Shown here piece by piece: positions 33,364 to 44,440 of a DNA stretch of 64,000 nt (its first letter is position 1; the number at the start of each line of letters is the position of its first letter). This DNA is from Centrapalus pauciflorus. Taxonomy: Eukaryota; Streptophyta; Magnoliopsida; Asterales; Asteraceae. The notes under the pieces were generated by a model. That model had not been told where the DNA came from. It did not search any database and worked only from the letters and a program-made list of their open reading frames with translations. The translations under genes and the position numbers were made by a program. The stretch spans positions 62,001 through 126,000 of the forward strand of contig JAANYP010004335.1 of assembly GCA_020465985.1 (NCBI GenBank), given 5' to 3'.

Positions 33364-36161
33364 TGTAACATCCGCTAATTTTTGAGGTAATTAATTAATT
33401 TTGATTCATTTAATTTAATGATTAATTCGAGAAAATACGATATAAATTATCAAATTTCATTGTTGTCATTTAAAGTGTGGAATTTTGTAAATTTTAAGAA
33501 ATTGGAAATGGTATACAGACTAATATATATATCATTATATTCATTAAAAAAAAAAGAGAGAAATTAATATGTACATGCATGTATATATCTAATATCATCA
33601 TCATCATCACCCAACTTTTCTTCATACATTCCTATATATATATATATACATGTGTGAAAGCCACAACCATTTCACCACAAACCCTCACATTCATACCAAG
33701 TGAGTAATTTTTTATATTATCTGATTTTGGGGCTGGAAATTCAAGATTGGATCATCAAGTTCAACATCATAATCATCAAATCAACAACATCCATTGTTAA
33801 GCTTTTAAGGTAACAATCAAAACCTCATACTCATTCCCGTATGTAATTTTAAGTGATGTTAGAATTCTTAAAATGATTATAAATATTGTTTACTAAACTA
33901 ACAATGAAAACCCAAAAACCCATAATATGATTATTTTTCATCAAAATTTCATGATCTAAAAGCTCCAAAAGAACATAAATGGTGGTTTAAATGGGTTTTG
34001 AGATATACTCCGAAAATTTATGTAGAAATGATCCAAATAAGTGTAGAATTTATATTAGAATGATTATAGATGCCTAAATCCAGATTTAATGAACAACAGT
34101 TGAGTTCTATGATTTTGAAACTGAGGTTGTGGATTGAATTGTGAGGTAAAAAAAAAAAAAAAAGTCAAGACAATAACAGTAGAATCAATGGTTAAATGAG
34201 TGTGGAGGTCACCGGAGACCCGACTGGTGTCGCCGCCGCTACCGCCGTGGTCTGACCGGCGACTGGCTGTCGCCTTCTCTCCCTCTGCCTGGTCCGTGTT
34301 CTTTCTGCCGGTTTTGCTTTCAGTTCCACCAAGATAAAGGAGTCAGTAGCAATTGAGTGGGTGTGTGGGGTGGTGTCTAGTCGGAGCCGGAAATTTCCCC
34401 TGGCCGGCGACCGGCGACTGGTTCTTGATTTTTTCTTCCCACCGGCGATGCCTTTTTCCTTTTCCTCTTTTGTTTGTCTGCACCGAGAAGCAGACTTCCA
34501 TTTTTATTTTATTTTTTCACCTTTTGTTTTCTTTTTCTTTTTTTCTTTTTTTTTTTTTGGTAACTGGTTGTATTAATTAGGGTTAACCAAATGTGGCTAC
34601 ATTTACATTTTTGGGTTGGGCTTCTTTATGAAATAATAATGGGTTGAAATATATTAAGGATTAAGTTGGGTATTTGGGTAGAAATTAGGTTTTATTTTGT
34701 TGGGCTTTTAATTTAATTGTTTGATCTAGTTTATAATTTAAATGGATTGATATTGGTGATTTTAATAAATTGAATGGACTTGTTCTTTTATTTTAAATTG
34801 GGGCTAAAATGTTATAGATTTAAGTTTAATTGTTAGTTTTTGTTGTTTTAATAGTTCTTCTAAATATTTAGTTGGGTTCACTTGTGTGGTTAACCTGGGT
34901 ATTTAATAAACTCAAGTGGGTTTTCACCCATTTGATAACCAATTTTGAGCTAGTTATTTAATCTTTGGGTCATTTAATTGGTTAGTTTTTTTTAATTTAT
35001 TTAAATTTAAATGACTTATCCATTAGGTTATAGTAGGTTTATACGTGGGTTGAAGTAGTATAGAATTAATTATTAATGATACGATTAATGCAAGTTTAAA
35101 GGGTTTTAATTTAAAATTGATCTAATTAATCATTTACTTTTATTTAGAGAGTTTTGAGCTTAAAAGGATTAAAATGTTATTAAATCTAGATATTTTATAA
35201 TGGAATATAACTTATATATATAGATTCTTCGATCTTAATGATTTACACTAATAAATCTAAATTTACCGATCTAATTCCTGAAATTTAATTAATAAATAGA
35301 ATTAGATATTAGATAGTGGACATTTTAAATTATAAAGTTAAGGATATTGATAAATAGACAATATACTTTTACATCAGGACTCTAGTGGTTCAGTTGAGGT
35401 GTGTGGTTCTCAGTGGTGCTTACAGCTGATATTGATTAGTCGCTTGGCGGGTTACAGACTGGCGAGCACAGTGAGTAATTGATTTAATTTTCACGAATGA
35501 TCATTTATGATATGTTTATACGGGATATCTGTTTCATTTCTCTTACCATGCTTATCGTTTCATTGCCATGCTAAACTTAATATCGTTTATTCATTTCATC
35601 ACCATGAGCTATTATATGAGAACCCTTATTCCCCGGTATGCATACTGTGTATTTATGTGTTGATTGCATGCCTGTGTGGCTGCATGTTATTTTTATACGC
35701 TGTAAGTCGGGAGTGCCGCAAGCTGTGTTACTGTGTATGCATTGCTGGGAAGGCCGGATGCTACACAGACTACCTAATCGTGGACGCACTGCTGGGAAGG
35801 CCGGGTGCTACACATGTTGAATTTGTGCCGATACTTGTATCATTCATGTTATTCATGTTTATTTGTGCTATTAAATCTGTTACTCGCTAGGCGACGGCTT
35901 ACCCCGGTTGTGGGGGCAATGTTTCAGGTTTAGCTGATAAGGGGAAAGCACCAGCTTCAGGGTCAAGAGCTTGAGGACTAGTGGTATCAGATAGACTTTT
36001 CGCAAAATTTGTAAATATTTCGAATTTGTAATTGGGATGGGTAGATCCTAGACTTTCGATTTGATTGTAATAACTAGATAATTTATTTAGCGCACTCTGA
36101 ATTTGAGGTTAATGATGCAGATTTTGGTAAAAGTGTCGTGTTACTAGGACAGGGCGTTTCA
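33364..36161 (+). mobile_element. Solo LTR, 2798 bp, family A (TSD AGGTC)
   Basis: Begins TGTAACATCCGC, ends GGGCGTTTCA, and is flanked by AGGTC at 33359-33363 and 36162-36166. No internal domain, PBS or second LTR is present, so it is what remains after LTR-LTR recombination of a gypsy-type element. A GC-rich block at 34200-34460 and a duplicated block near 35735-35820 (ctgggaaggccgg-tgctacaca twice) are shared with the family member at 48984-51751. Open frames inside are conserved LTR sequence, not genes. Confidence 0.93.
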
Positions 36162-36166
36162 AGGTC

Positions 36167-36804
36167 TCAATTATTCGGGTGTTAAACAATTAACATGTAA
36201 CTTATACACCACATCCTGTTTTCAAATACGACAAAAGTACGTGAGCAATTCATTTTTAAAAAATATATAAAGGGTAATCAGTCCGACCCGAAAAGTCAAC
36301 TTTCTTGACATTCACCATCGTCTTGGACTAATATTGTGTGCAAAAGTTACATATCGAGCATCCTAGTTGACCCTTCTGCTTCTTTTTTTATTTTTTCTTT
36401 TTTTTCCTTCCATGGCTACAGAACCACTTTAAGCTTGTATCGAAAACAGCCTTCACATTTTGCAATAATCATAGCAAGGTTTTTGGTCAAGATCATGGTT
36501 GGTTTTTTCATAGGAAGAATTATGGAATAACTTAAGTCCTCCATTCTATTAAGATGCAATAACTTTAATTGCGGGATATTTTCTCTTTTATGTAAAATTA
36601 TATAGTATTTCCTGTTTTAGGTTATCTTGACTATTGGGTAAACTGCAAGTTTTGAACAAGTTAAAACAATATCTATTTGCTTCTATTTTTTATATAAAAT
36701 TAAGAGGAGAATGACATGACATAGATGCATACTTTTAAATTTTAAATTTGTGGTTTATAAAAGAGATTGTTAATGATTTCCCTTCTTGTCATCTCACGAA
36801 AGTT
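36167..36804. other. Spacer with no gene
   Basis: AT-rich. At 36706-36750 it contains a copy of the terminal ~45 bp of the adjacent MITE (GGAGAATGACATGACATAG), which suggests an earlier, truncated insertion of the same family. Confidence 0.5.
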
Positions 36805-37283
36805 GGGAAAATGACATGACATAGATGCATACTTTTAAATTTTAATATTGTTTTGATCAACGCTGCTTACTTTTTTGTGCATATTTAAGTTGTGTACTTA
36901 CAAAAGTATCATGATTTAGGTTGTATACTTTCCAAAGTGTTTCAATTTGGTATTGAACAACTTGATAATTAGTATCAACTTGTATTAATATAATAACGAT
37001 CCAAAGGAAGGGATTGGTGAATGAAAAATTGATTCACATGATACCAATTATTAGGTTGTTCCACCACCAAATCAAAACACTTTTAAAAGTACATATCCTA
37101 TATCGAAACATTCTTGAAAATACACAACCTAAATCAGAACATTAATAAAGTATACTTATGGTAACCACTAAACTAACAAAACGAAACACGTTGAAAATAC
37201 ACAACCTATATATGCGTAAAAAAAAGTATCAACCTAAATAAAAACAATATTGAAAGTATTCAACTATATTATGTCATTCTCCC
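36805..37283. mobile_element. Foldback MITE, 479 bp, probably Mutator-like
   Basis: The left end GGGAAAATGACATGACATAG and the right end (reverse complement GGGAGAATGACATAATATAG) start long imperfect inverted arms that continue through motifs such as GATTTAGGTTGTATACTTT and a central AATTGGTATCA/TGATAATTAGTATCA pairing. The flanks cacgaaagtt and tgtgaaagtt agree at 7 of 10 positions with only transitions between them, compatible with a decayed 9-10-bp TSD. No coding capacity. Confidence 0.65.
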
Positions 37284-37720
37284 TGTGAAAGTTATAGTAT
37301 ATCATTAAGAGAAAATCACATTAAAATGCAACATACTTTGGCTATACGGATAAACAAAACATTCCCTAGACAGCAAGGGCGCCAATTAATTTCCTTAGCT
37401 CCTATAGTAAGTACATGACGATTTACTTTGAACATCGAAGGCGTACACTTCAAACCCAAGTAGAGTAATTTCTCACCTATGAGGTTATTTGCTTCCTTTG
37501 TCTATGGTAAGTCTTTGTGTATGGTGAAAATCTCATCTTTTTTCACAAAGATGTCATCATCATCTAGTGGCAAATGTTGAAAATGGATATTCATTATGAT
37601 GGGCCATTGGTTTGTTAATCACCGAGAAGCTTGATTTAATGGATGTTGATTACCTAGATTTCATTAAGTGGCTTCAAAAAGAGACACATTTATGAACCTT
37701 CAACGTACAGTGTACACAGT
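37284..37720. other. Spacer with no recognisable gene
   Basis: No domain or terminal structure was recognised. It ends where a CACTA-like terminus begins. Confidence 0.5.
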
Positions 37721-40080
37721 CACTAGTACAAAAATGACCTTTGGTCACGGTTTTGTCCAAACTGCCTAGCCACAGTTTTTGTTATTGACGTGACTAAAGA
37801 GTCATATATGATCTTGTATTATTATGATAGCCACAGTTTATCTCAATAACTGTGACCATTGCAAATCACATTCAAACCTTAAGCCACAGTTTAACATAAG
37901 GATCGTGACAAAGACTTGTGACGGTTGCCACATTGTTACCAAATGTCATCGTTTGTCACAGTTATTTGTTTGATGTCTATAATAATCTTGTGATGGTTAT
38001 TAACTGTGACGACAAATATCTATATGGTCACGGAAATCTCTTACGGTGACCAAAGGGACACCCTCAAGTCTAATTGTATGAGTCTAAATTATATGATGGA
38101 ATTAGTCACATGAATAAACTGTGACAGAAGGCTAACTTATATGGTCACAAAATCGCTTTGTGTGACCAAAGGGTGGAGTTCATTAGCCACGTAGGGTAAA
38201 AGAAAAACATTGTGACTATAAGTGTTTAATGGTCATGATTGAGTTCATTAAGTGTGTCCAAAAGTAAACAATTGTCATGAAATAAGAAAATTATTGTGAC
38301 TATAAGTATTTTTACAGTCACAGTTTAGTTTCTTATGTGTGTGTAAAAGTATTTTATATTCATGATGAAAGAGAAAAATGTGACTAAGTATTTTTTTGTC
38401 ACGATTTAATTTCTTTTATATATATAAAAGTATTTAATGATCACGGTTTTAGGAAAAAAAAACATATCACCGTAATTATGTTTCAGTCACAGTTTAAGAC
38501 ACACAAGCATGTGACTATTAATATTTAAAGGTGACAGATTAAGTTTTTATGTGTGTCTAAATGTAAACAATAGTAATAGTAAAATGAAAAAGATATTATT
38601 ATAAGTACATTCAAGTCACGATTTAATTTGTTTTGTGACTAAAAGCTAACAATCTCACATTAAAAAAAATCAATATAAGGGGTTTTTTGTCACGGATTAA
38701 GCAAATTTGTGACTATTAATATTTAAAGGTGACGGTTTATTGTTTTTATGTAACTAAAAATAAACAATAGTCATGACAAAAAAATGTTATGACTATATTT
38801 TTCTAATGATCATGGTTTAGTTTGTTTATTTCTTATTAGTGTGTAAAAGTAACAGTTTTCATGATAAAAGAAAAAAACAGTGACTATAAGTACTTTATGG
38901 TCACACGAAGAATTGGTTTGTGTGACTAAAAGTAATCGGTGGTCATGGTTTAAGTGAAAAAAAATGTCCCTATAAGTATTTTATCGTCACAGTTTAATAT
39001 ATTATTGTGTCTGAAACTAAACATTAAACATGATAAAAGAACAAAAATGTATTTATAAGTATTTTATGGTCACAATTTATTTTGTTTTGTGTGGTTAAAG
39101 GTTATCAATTGTCATAGTTAAAAAAAACATGTTAATATGAGTATTTTGTGGTCATGGTTAATTGTGTTATGTGTGTCAAAAACTAAACATTAACCATGAT
39201 AAAAGAAAAAATATCGTGACTACAAGTAGTTTATGGTCACGACTTATGTTTTTTATCAGTTGCTAAATGTTATTAATTGTCATAATAAAAGCAGCAAAAT
39301 GTGGCTATAACTACTTTATGGTCACGATTTAGTTAGTTTTGTGTAGTTAAAGGTTATTAATTGTCACAGTTTAAGAAAAACTTATCACTATTAGTATTTT
39401 TGTGGTCATGGTTAAATGTGTTATGTGTGTCAAAAAGTAAACATTAATTATGATTAAAGAAAACAACTATGACTACAAAAAGTTTCTGGTCATGTCTTAT
39501 TTTATTTTATGTGACTAAAAGTAATTAATTGTCATAATAAAAGAGGCAAAGTGTAGCTATAAGTTTTTTATGGTCATAATTTAGTTTGTTTTGTATGGTT
39601 ACAGCTATCAATTGTCACAGTTTAAAAAACAACGTGTCAGTATAAATATTTTATGGCCATGATTAAATGTCTTATATGTGTCAAAAACTAAATATTAATC
39701 ACGATAAAAGAAAACAAACCATGACTACAAGTAGTTTATGGTTACGTCTTATTTTAATATATGTGGCTAAAACTAATTAATTGTAATAATTAAAGGAAAA
39801 GAATGTGAGTATATGTATTTTATGGTCACACTTTATTTTATTTTGTATGACTAAAAGGAATCAACGATCACCGTTTACGAAACAACATCATACTATAAAT
39901 ATTTTATGGTCACTATTATAAATGTTATGTGTGTCTAAAAGTAAACAGCAACAACGATAAAAGAAAACACATGTGGCTGTAAGTAACTTATTGTCACGGT
40001 TTAATTTTTTACACGTGTCTAAAAGGAACAATAGTGATTTTAAAAGAAATATAATGTGACAACAAGTATTTGAAGGTCAC

Positions 40081-40240
40081 CAAAGGGCCTTTGGCCTGGC
40101 GGTAAGAGGGTGGAGATACAAGTGAGAGGTCACGGGTTCGACTCCCGTCGGAGACAAGTTGATATTTAGGTGGTGAAAGTAAGTCTTGGGGTAAATGAGT
40201 AGTTTAGGAGTAGGAGTAGGATAGTTTGCCGTTAAAAAAA
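40081..40240 (+). mobile_element. tRNA-derived SINE, 160 bp, with 15-bp target-site duplication
   Basis: An A box (TGGCCTGGCGGTA, 40092-40104) and a perfect B box (GGTTCGACTCC, 40135-40145) are spaced as in a tRNA-type RNA polymerase III promoter. A unique body follows, ending TTTGCCGTTAAAAAAA. The flanks gtatttgaaggtcac (40066-40080) and gtatttaatggtcac (40241-40255) match at 13 of 15 positions. They resemble the host array unit, so array phase is decisive: the tggtca-type core moves from 40074 to 40249, 175 bases, exactly 160 plus 15, and the 82-84 spacing resumes on both sides. This supports a genuine TSD. The SINE would be moved in trans by a LINE reverse transcriptase. Confidence 0.9.
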
Positions 40241-40529
40241 GTATTTAATGGTCACAGATTGTATTGTTGCATGTGTCTAAAAGTTACCAATTGCCATGAT
40301 TAGGAATAAATAAGTAACTATAAATACTTTATGGTCACAGTATGTTTTTATTATATGTGTCTAAAAGTAAACAATTGTCATGAATAAACGAATTATTATG
40401 TGACTAAAATAATGGTATGGTCACGGTGTAATTATTTTTGTGTGTCAAAATGTATCAATTGTCACGGTTTAATACTTTATGTATGTCCAATTGCAACCAA
40501 TCGTCACATTTTAATAAATTATGTGTGTC

Positions 40530-40792
40530 TAAGGTGGTATTTGTTTTTTAAGAGGTTAAATGTCTGAAGTCTGAAAACCATGTCTGAAATTAAGAGGAGG
40601 CCTTAAAGTCTGAAATTAAGAGGCTCTGAATTTAATTCAGACTAGTCTCATTCTCTTAAAATTCAGAGGGAAATTCAGAGGTTGTAACCTCTTAAGTCTG
40701 AATTTAAACAAACAATACAAATTATGTTAAGATCTGAAATTCAGACTTCAGACCTAATTCAGAGGCTCTTAATTGAAAACAAACACACCCTA
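40530..40792. mobile_element. MITE, 263 bp, inside the tandem array
   Basis: The ends TAAGGTGGTATTTGTTTTTT and (reverse complement) TAGGGTGTGTTTGTTTTCAA form imperfect terminal inverted repeats. The interior is full of TCTGAATT/AATTCAGA inverted words and has no coding capacity. Flanks tgtgtgtc and agtgtacc agree at 5 of 8 positions, a possible worn hAT-type 8-bp TSD. The superfamily is uncertain. The interior differs sharply from the array on both sides. Confidence 0.68.
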
Positions 40793-41203
40793 AGTGTACC
40801 CTACGGTCACGGTTTAATTGTTTATGCATGTCTAAATGTACCAATGGTCACACCACTTAATAGTTTATGTGCGTTAAAATATTACCATTTGTCACGGTTT
40901 CATTCATGTGGTGTGTTTAAATGTCTCAAATAGTTACGGTTTAACTGATTATGTGTGTATAAATTTATCCAATGGTCACGATTAAATATTTGTGCGTCTT
41001 TAAATATACCAGGTGGCCACGGTTTATTTGTTTATACGTGTCTGTAAGAATGTTAATGCCACTGATCAATTGTTTATGTGTGTCTGAATGTATCCAACTG
41101 TCATGGTGTTAAAATAAATTGTGACTAAAAGTATTTTATGGTCACGGTTACTAAAAAATATAGACCACAACTATATAGAAATTGTTACCGTATAGCAACG
41201 GTT

Positions 41204-41279
41204 TTATGCTATGGCCACAGTTTTACATGTGACTTTTACATGTGATTTAGTCACATGTAAAACCGTGGCCATAGCATAA
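41204..41279. repeat. 30-bp-arm palindrome at the CACTA/LTR junction
   Basis: Arms 41204-41233 and 41250-41279 (TTATGCTATGGCCACAG... and its complement ...CCGTGGCCATAGCATAA) pair over 30 bases with one mismatch around a 16-base loop. The right arm ends one or two bases before the LTR fragment. Confidence 0.9.
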
Positions 41280-41280
41280 G

Positions 41281-42719
41281 AGCCGCAGCTCCTTCGAGCC
41301 CAAAGCTCGACATTAAACCAACCATCTGAGACAGACATAACATCGGGGATGACTTACTGTCTACCAGAACCTCGGAGGGATCAGCTCCGGGTCATATAGC
41401 GCAGTAACATCAGAATACAGATGGGTCCTGACGGTCCATCGAAAGATGCACAACAAAGAAACGGACATGCAACGAGCAACAATGTGCATCTAAGTCTACG
41501 CAAGTTAGTAGAATTCCAAATGAAAGTTATACAACGTGTCTTAGTAGGCAATAGCTAACATAAAACAGATATAAACATGCGAAATCATATGTACTCACTG
41601 TGGGTGCGTTAATTTATTTCAGTTAATTTTATTTCTCCTCGGGCTTTCAACCGGATCCACAAAGTACCCCACTGTGGGTTAAACAACACAACAAGGGACC
41701 TGTTAAGTCAGTTGTAACACAACATCATGTCAATAGCTGATTAATTTCATAAAACTAAATTTTATAAATTTAATAATAATTGACCCGAAATTCGGATCCA
41801 TAACCGAATTCGGACCCCTACCCGAATTCGGACCCTTACCCGAATCCGGACCACCTTCTAGTTCGGACCACCTCCGAATTCGGACTACATCCAAGTTCAT
41901 CCAGATTTAATTCAATCATTTTTGTACTTATCCAGTGTTTGAAATAATTTATGCCAACTTTAATATACTCTATTTCAACATTTTTAACACCAATATTAAC
42001 ACATTTATAACCAAATTGAACACCTTTTTGGCCATTTTTATACCACCTATCGACACACACACTAAATACACACACTAAATCCTCAAATTCATACTTTAAG
42101 CTTGAATCAGAAGCTGAAATTCAGTACATATCATCCCAAACACTCGATTTGAACAAATCTACAACTTAATCATACATGCATCAACATCTATAACTTGAAA
42201 TCTAAGAATTCGGATTTTTATCAAAACCGAACCAAACCCTTCAAATTCGTAAATTTTGATAGATATTTACCTTAAATCTTTTGTAGCAATGTTGATAGTT
42301 CCCTTCTATGATCTTGATTCCAACTTTTCAACTTCAAATTCCACTAAATTGTTGATATGGATTCGAAGATGATGAGAGAGAGACGAGTTAGATTGAGAGC
42401 TTTGTGATTGAATGGTGAAATGAATCCAAATGAAAGACAAAGAGTCTTTATGTCAACACTTTCGGGTTTTGGCAAAATTAACCCCTCAATTTATCTGATT
42501 TCCTTTAAGTTCAAATTTTTACCTTAGAATTTCACCACCAACATACATTAATAATTATTTTCACTTAATAAATTGAAATTCAAAATTTCTGAATAAAACA
42601 ACCAACTTTATAATTCCAAATACTTAATTATCTTTCATAATCCAACATAATTATATTACATTCAAAAATTCAAACTAATTAACCTCAATTACATCATTTT
42701 AAATTCTTAGGATGTTACA
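41281..42719 (-). repeat. Truncated, diverged chromovirus LTR (related to 19101-21217)
   Basis: On the minus strand it starts TGTAACATCC at 42719 and runs in parallel with the chromovirus LTR, with the (CCGAATTCGG)n cluster at about 41785-41900, CCCACAGTGGGGTACTTTG near 41670, and the block that includes GGCTCGAAGGAGCTGCGGCT. It stops at 41281, so the last ~500 bp of the LTR are absent. It is older than the intact element, with many substitutions and indels. No matching TSD was found, consistent with truncation. Confidence 0.85.
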
Positions 42720-43309
42720 TCGAGTTTTTTCATATTCTTAAAAGATTATTAAGTTTAAACTATAACTAGTGGTTTAGAAGAAAAAAAATATGTAAATAAA
42801 CTTTAAAACAAATTAATTCAAACATATTTTTGTTATTTACATATATAATTTATAATTTATAATAAAACTTGTGAATAATAGTTTCTAACAATTCAATCAA
42901 CAATATGCAATTAATAAGAACACGGAATTTAATCAACACTAACCAAATGATTCGATTGATGATTTTGTTGATTACAAAAAGTATCTTGATTTCCTCGTGT
43001 ACTGTGCTTCTATTCTGATTACAAAACTTTCCAAAGGAATATTCTGACAAGTCTATCTATTTGGAAAGTCAAAAAGACTATTTATACATATTTACAAACT
43101 ATAAGGAAAATACACAAACAGTCCCTAGACTTTGATTTTCATCAATCAAAACATATTCTAACAAAACTAAAATAAAAAAAATGTATGTAAAAGATTTATA
43201 AAACCAATAAGACAAAAATAAAACATAGTATTTTAAACTATAGGAAAGTCATAAACATTGATATTTAATATATTATATAAAATGTATTTTTTTAATTTGG
43301 GTAACATAT
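42720..43309. other. AT-rich spacer with no gene
   Basis: Nothing recognisable; short poly-A and AT-rich words only. Confidence 0.5.
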
Positions 43310-43318
43310 TAATTGTTT

Positions 43319-43622
43319 GGGTTTATTATGAAAAAAATCAATATGTTTTCACGTTTTTTGCGTTTTCGTCCCTCCATGTTATTTTTTTCTATAAAAAAAC
43401 CTTAAGTTATTCTTTTCTTTTTGGTTTAGTGAAATTTTGGACATTAGACCCGGTTCTAACTTGTGAACCGGGTTTTAAAACTTTGAAAAACCGGGTTCTA
43501 ATATCCAAATTTCACTAAACCAAAAAGAAAAGTAAAACTTGAGGACTTTTACGGAAAAAATAACATGGAGGGACGAAAACACAAAAAATATGGAAACATG
43601 TTGGTTTTTTCATAATAAACCC
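43319..43622. mobile_element. Foldback MITE copy 1 upstream of the NLR, 304 bp
   Basis: GGGTTTATTATG at the left and CATAATAAACCC at the right begin inverted arms spanning almost the entire element, including GCGTTTTCGTCCCTCCATG and GGTTTAGTGAAATTTTGGA and their complements. The flanks taattgttt (43310-43318) and taactgttt (43623-43631) match at 8 of 9 positions, fitting the 9-bp TSD of Mutator-like elements. No ORF of significance. Confidence 0.88.
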
Positions 43623-43631
43623 TAACTGTTT

Positions 43632-44015
43632 CTATTAAAAGTAATATACTCTTCAAATCAAATCAATTAATGTAACTTCATCGAATTGAAAGATAAAAAT
43701 TACTAGTGTGATAGTGTAATTGTTCAATCAGCAGTTTTTTAATTTTTAAAACTGCTTAATTATTTATGATTTGCTCAAAATAACAAATTCTTTTATTAAA
43801 AGCTCTTTTAATTTGTAAAAATACTGACTGGACAAAGAAATTGTCATGTTAGCAATTTTTACATTCCAATCCAATATGAATTGACTTGATTCGTTTGAAT
43901 ATGTTAATTTAAACAGGAAAAAAATATTATGATACTTACATTGAAAAAAAATGACAATAGATTAACGGAATTAACCCTGACTATAACTTTATCGTATACT
44001 ACAATTGTGAATAAA
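43632..44015. other. AT-rich spacer between the two MITEs
   Basis: No recognisable gene or repeat; it lies in the upstream region of the NLR. Confidence 0.5.
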
Positions 44016-44312
44016 GAGTTTATTATGAAAAAATCAACATGATTTCACGTTTTTTGCGTTTTCGTCCCTCTAGAATATTTTTTCCATAAAACTCTTCAAG
44101 CTAATTTTTTCTTTTTGGTTTAGTGAAAATTGGACATTAGAACCTGATTTTAATTAGTAAATCGGGTTTGTAAATACTGAAAAACCGGGTTCAAATGTCT
44201 AAATTTCACTAAACCAAAAAAAATTAACTTGAGCACTTTTATGGAAAAAATATCGTTAAGAGACGAAAACGCAAAAAACGTAAAAATATGTTTTTTTTTT
44301 TTCGTAATACCA
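44016..44312. mobile_element. Foldback MITE copy 2 upstream of the NLR, about 297 bp
   Basis: Same family as 43319-43622: GAGTTTATTATGAAAAAAT at the left, CGTTTTTTGCGTTTTCGTCC shared, central AAACCGGGTTC, and complementary right arm ending GTAATACC. The flanks gtgaataaa and tttaataaa agree at 7 of 9 positions, a worn 9-bp TSD. It ends about 130 bp before the NLR start codon. Confidence 0.8.
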
Positions 44313-44440
44313 TTTAATAAAATACTTCTTATTCTAAAAAGAAAATTTCCAGTGTTCAGTGTTCCCAAGTCACAACTTTATGCGTTCATTGACTCATTGA
44401 GTCAACCAAATCTTCATACGGGTTAACCTAATTTCTTCAC

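Larger units (their letters stand above)
37721..41280 (+). mobile_element. CACTA-type remnant largely made of an ~84-bp tandem array
   Basis: The left end CACTAGTACAAAAATGACCT has the form of a CACTA terminus. From about 38.2 to 41.15 kb the sequence repeats a degenerate unit with the core TTTATGGTCACGGTTTA, then gtgtgtctaaaagta, then attgtcatgataaaag. The tggtca core occurs at 39067, 39149, 39234, 39319, 39403, 39487, 39571, 39654, 39739, 39823 and 39907, a spacing of 82-85. Subterminal repeats bind transposase in CACTA elements, but here they fill nearly the whole element. No transposase is present and the right terminus is missing where a truncated LTR begins at 41281. A SINE and a MITE are inserted. 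Confidence 0.78.

Noticed and set aside
35507..35890. A 127-codon frame with a similar frame at 49241-49468
   Set aside because: Both lie at the same place in two copies of the same solo LTR; conservation reflects LTR homology.
40092..40150. A tRNA gene suggested by good A and B boxes
   Set aside because: The sequence does not close into a cloverleaf acceptor stem and is followed by a SINE body, poly-A tail and TSD; it is a tRNA-derived SINE head.
37721..41280. A CRISPR-like array from regular 84-bp repeats
   Set aside because: Units are degenerate throughout with no constant repeat/variable spacer pattern, the genome is eukaryotic, and a CACTA terminus starts the block.
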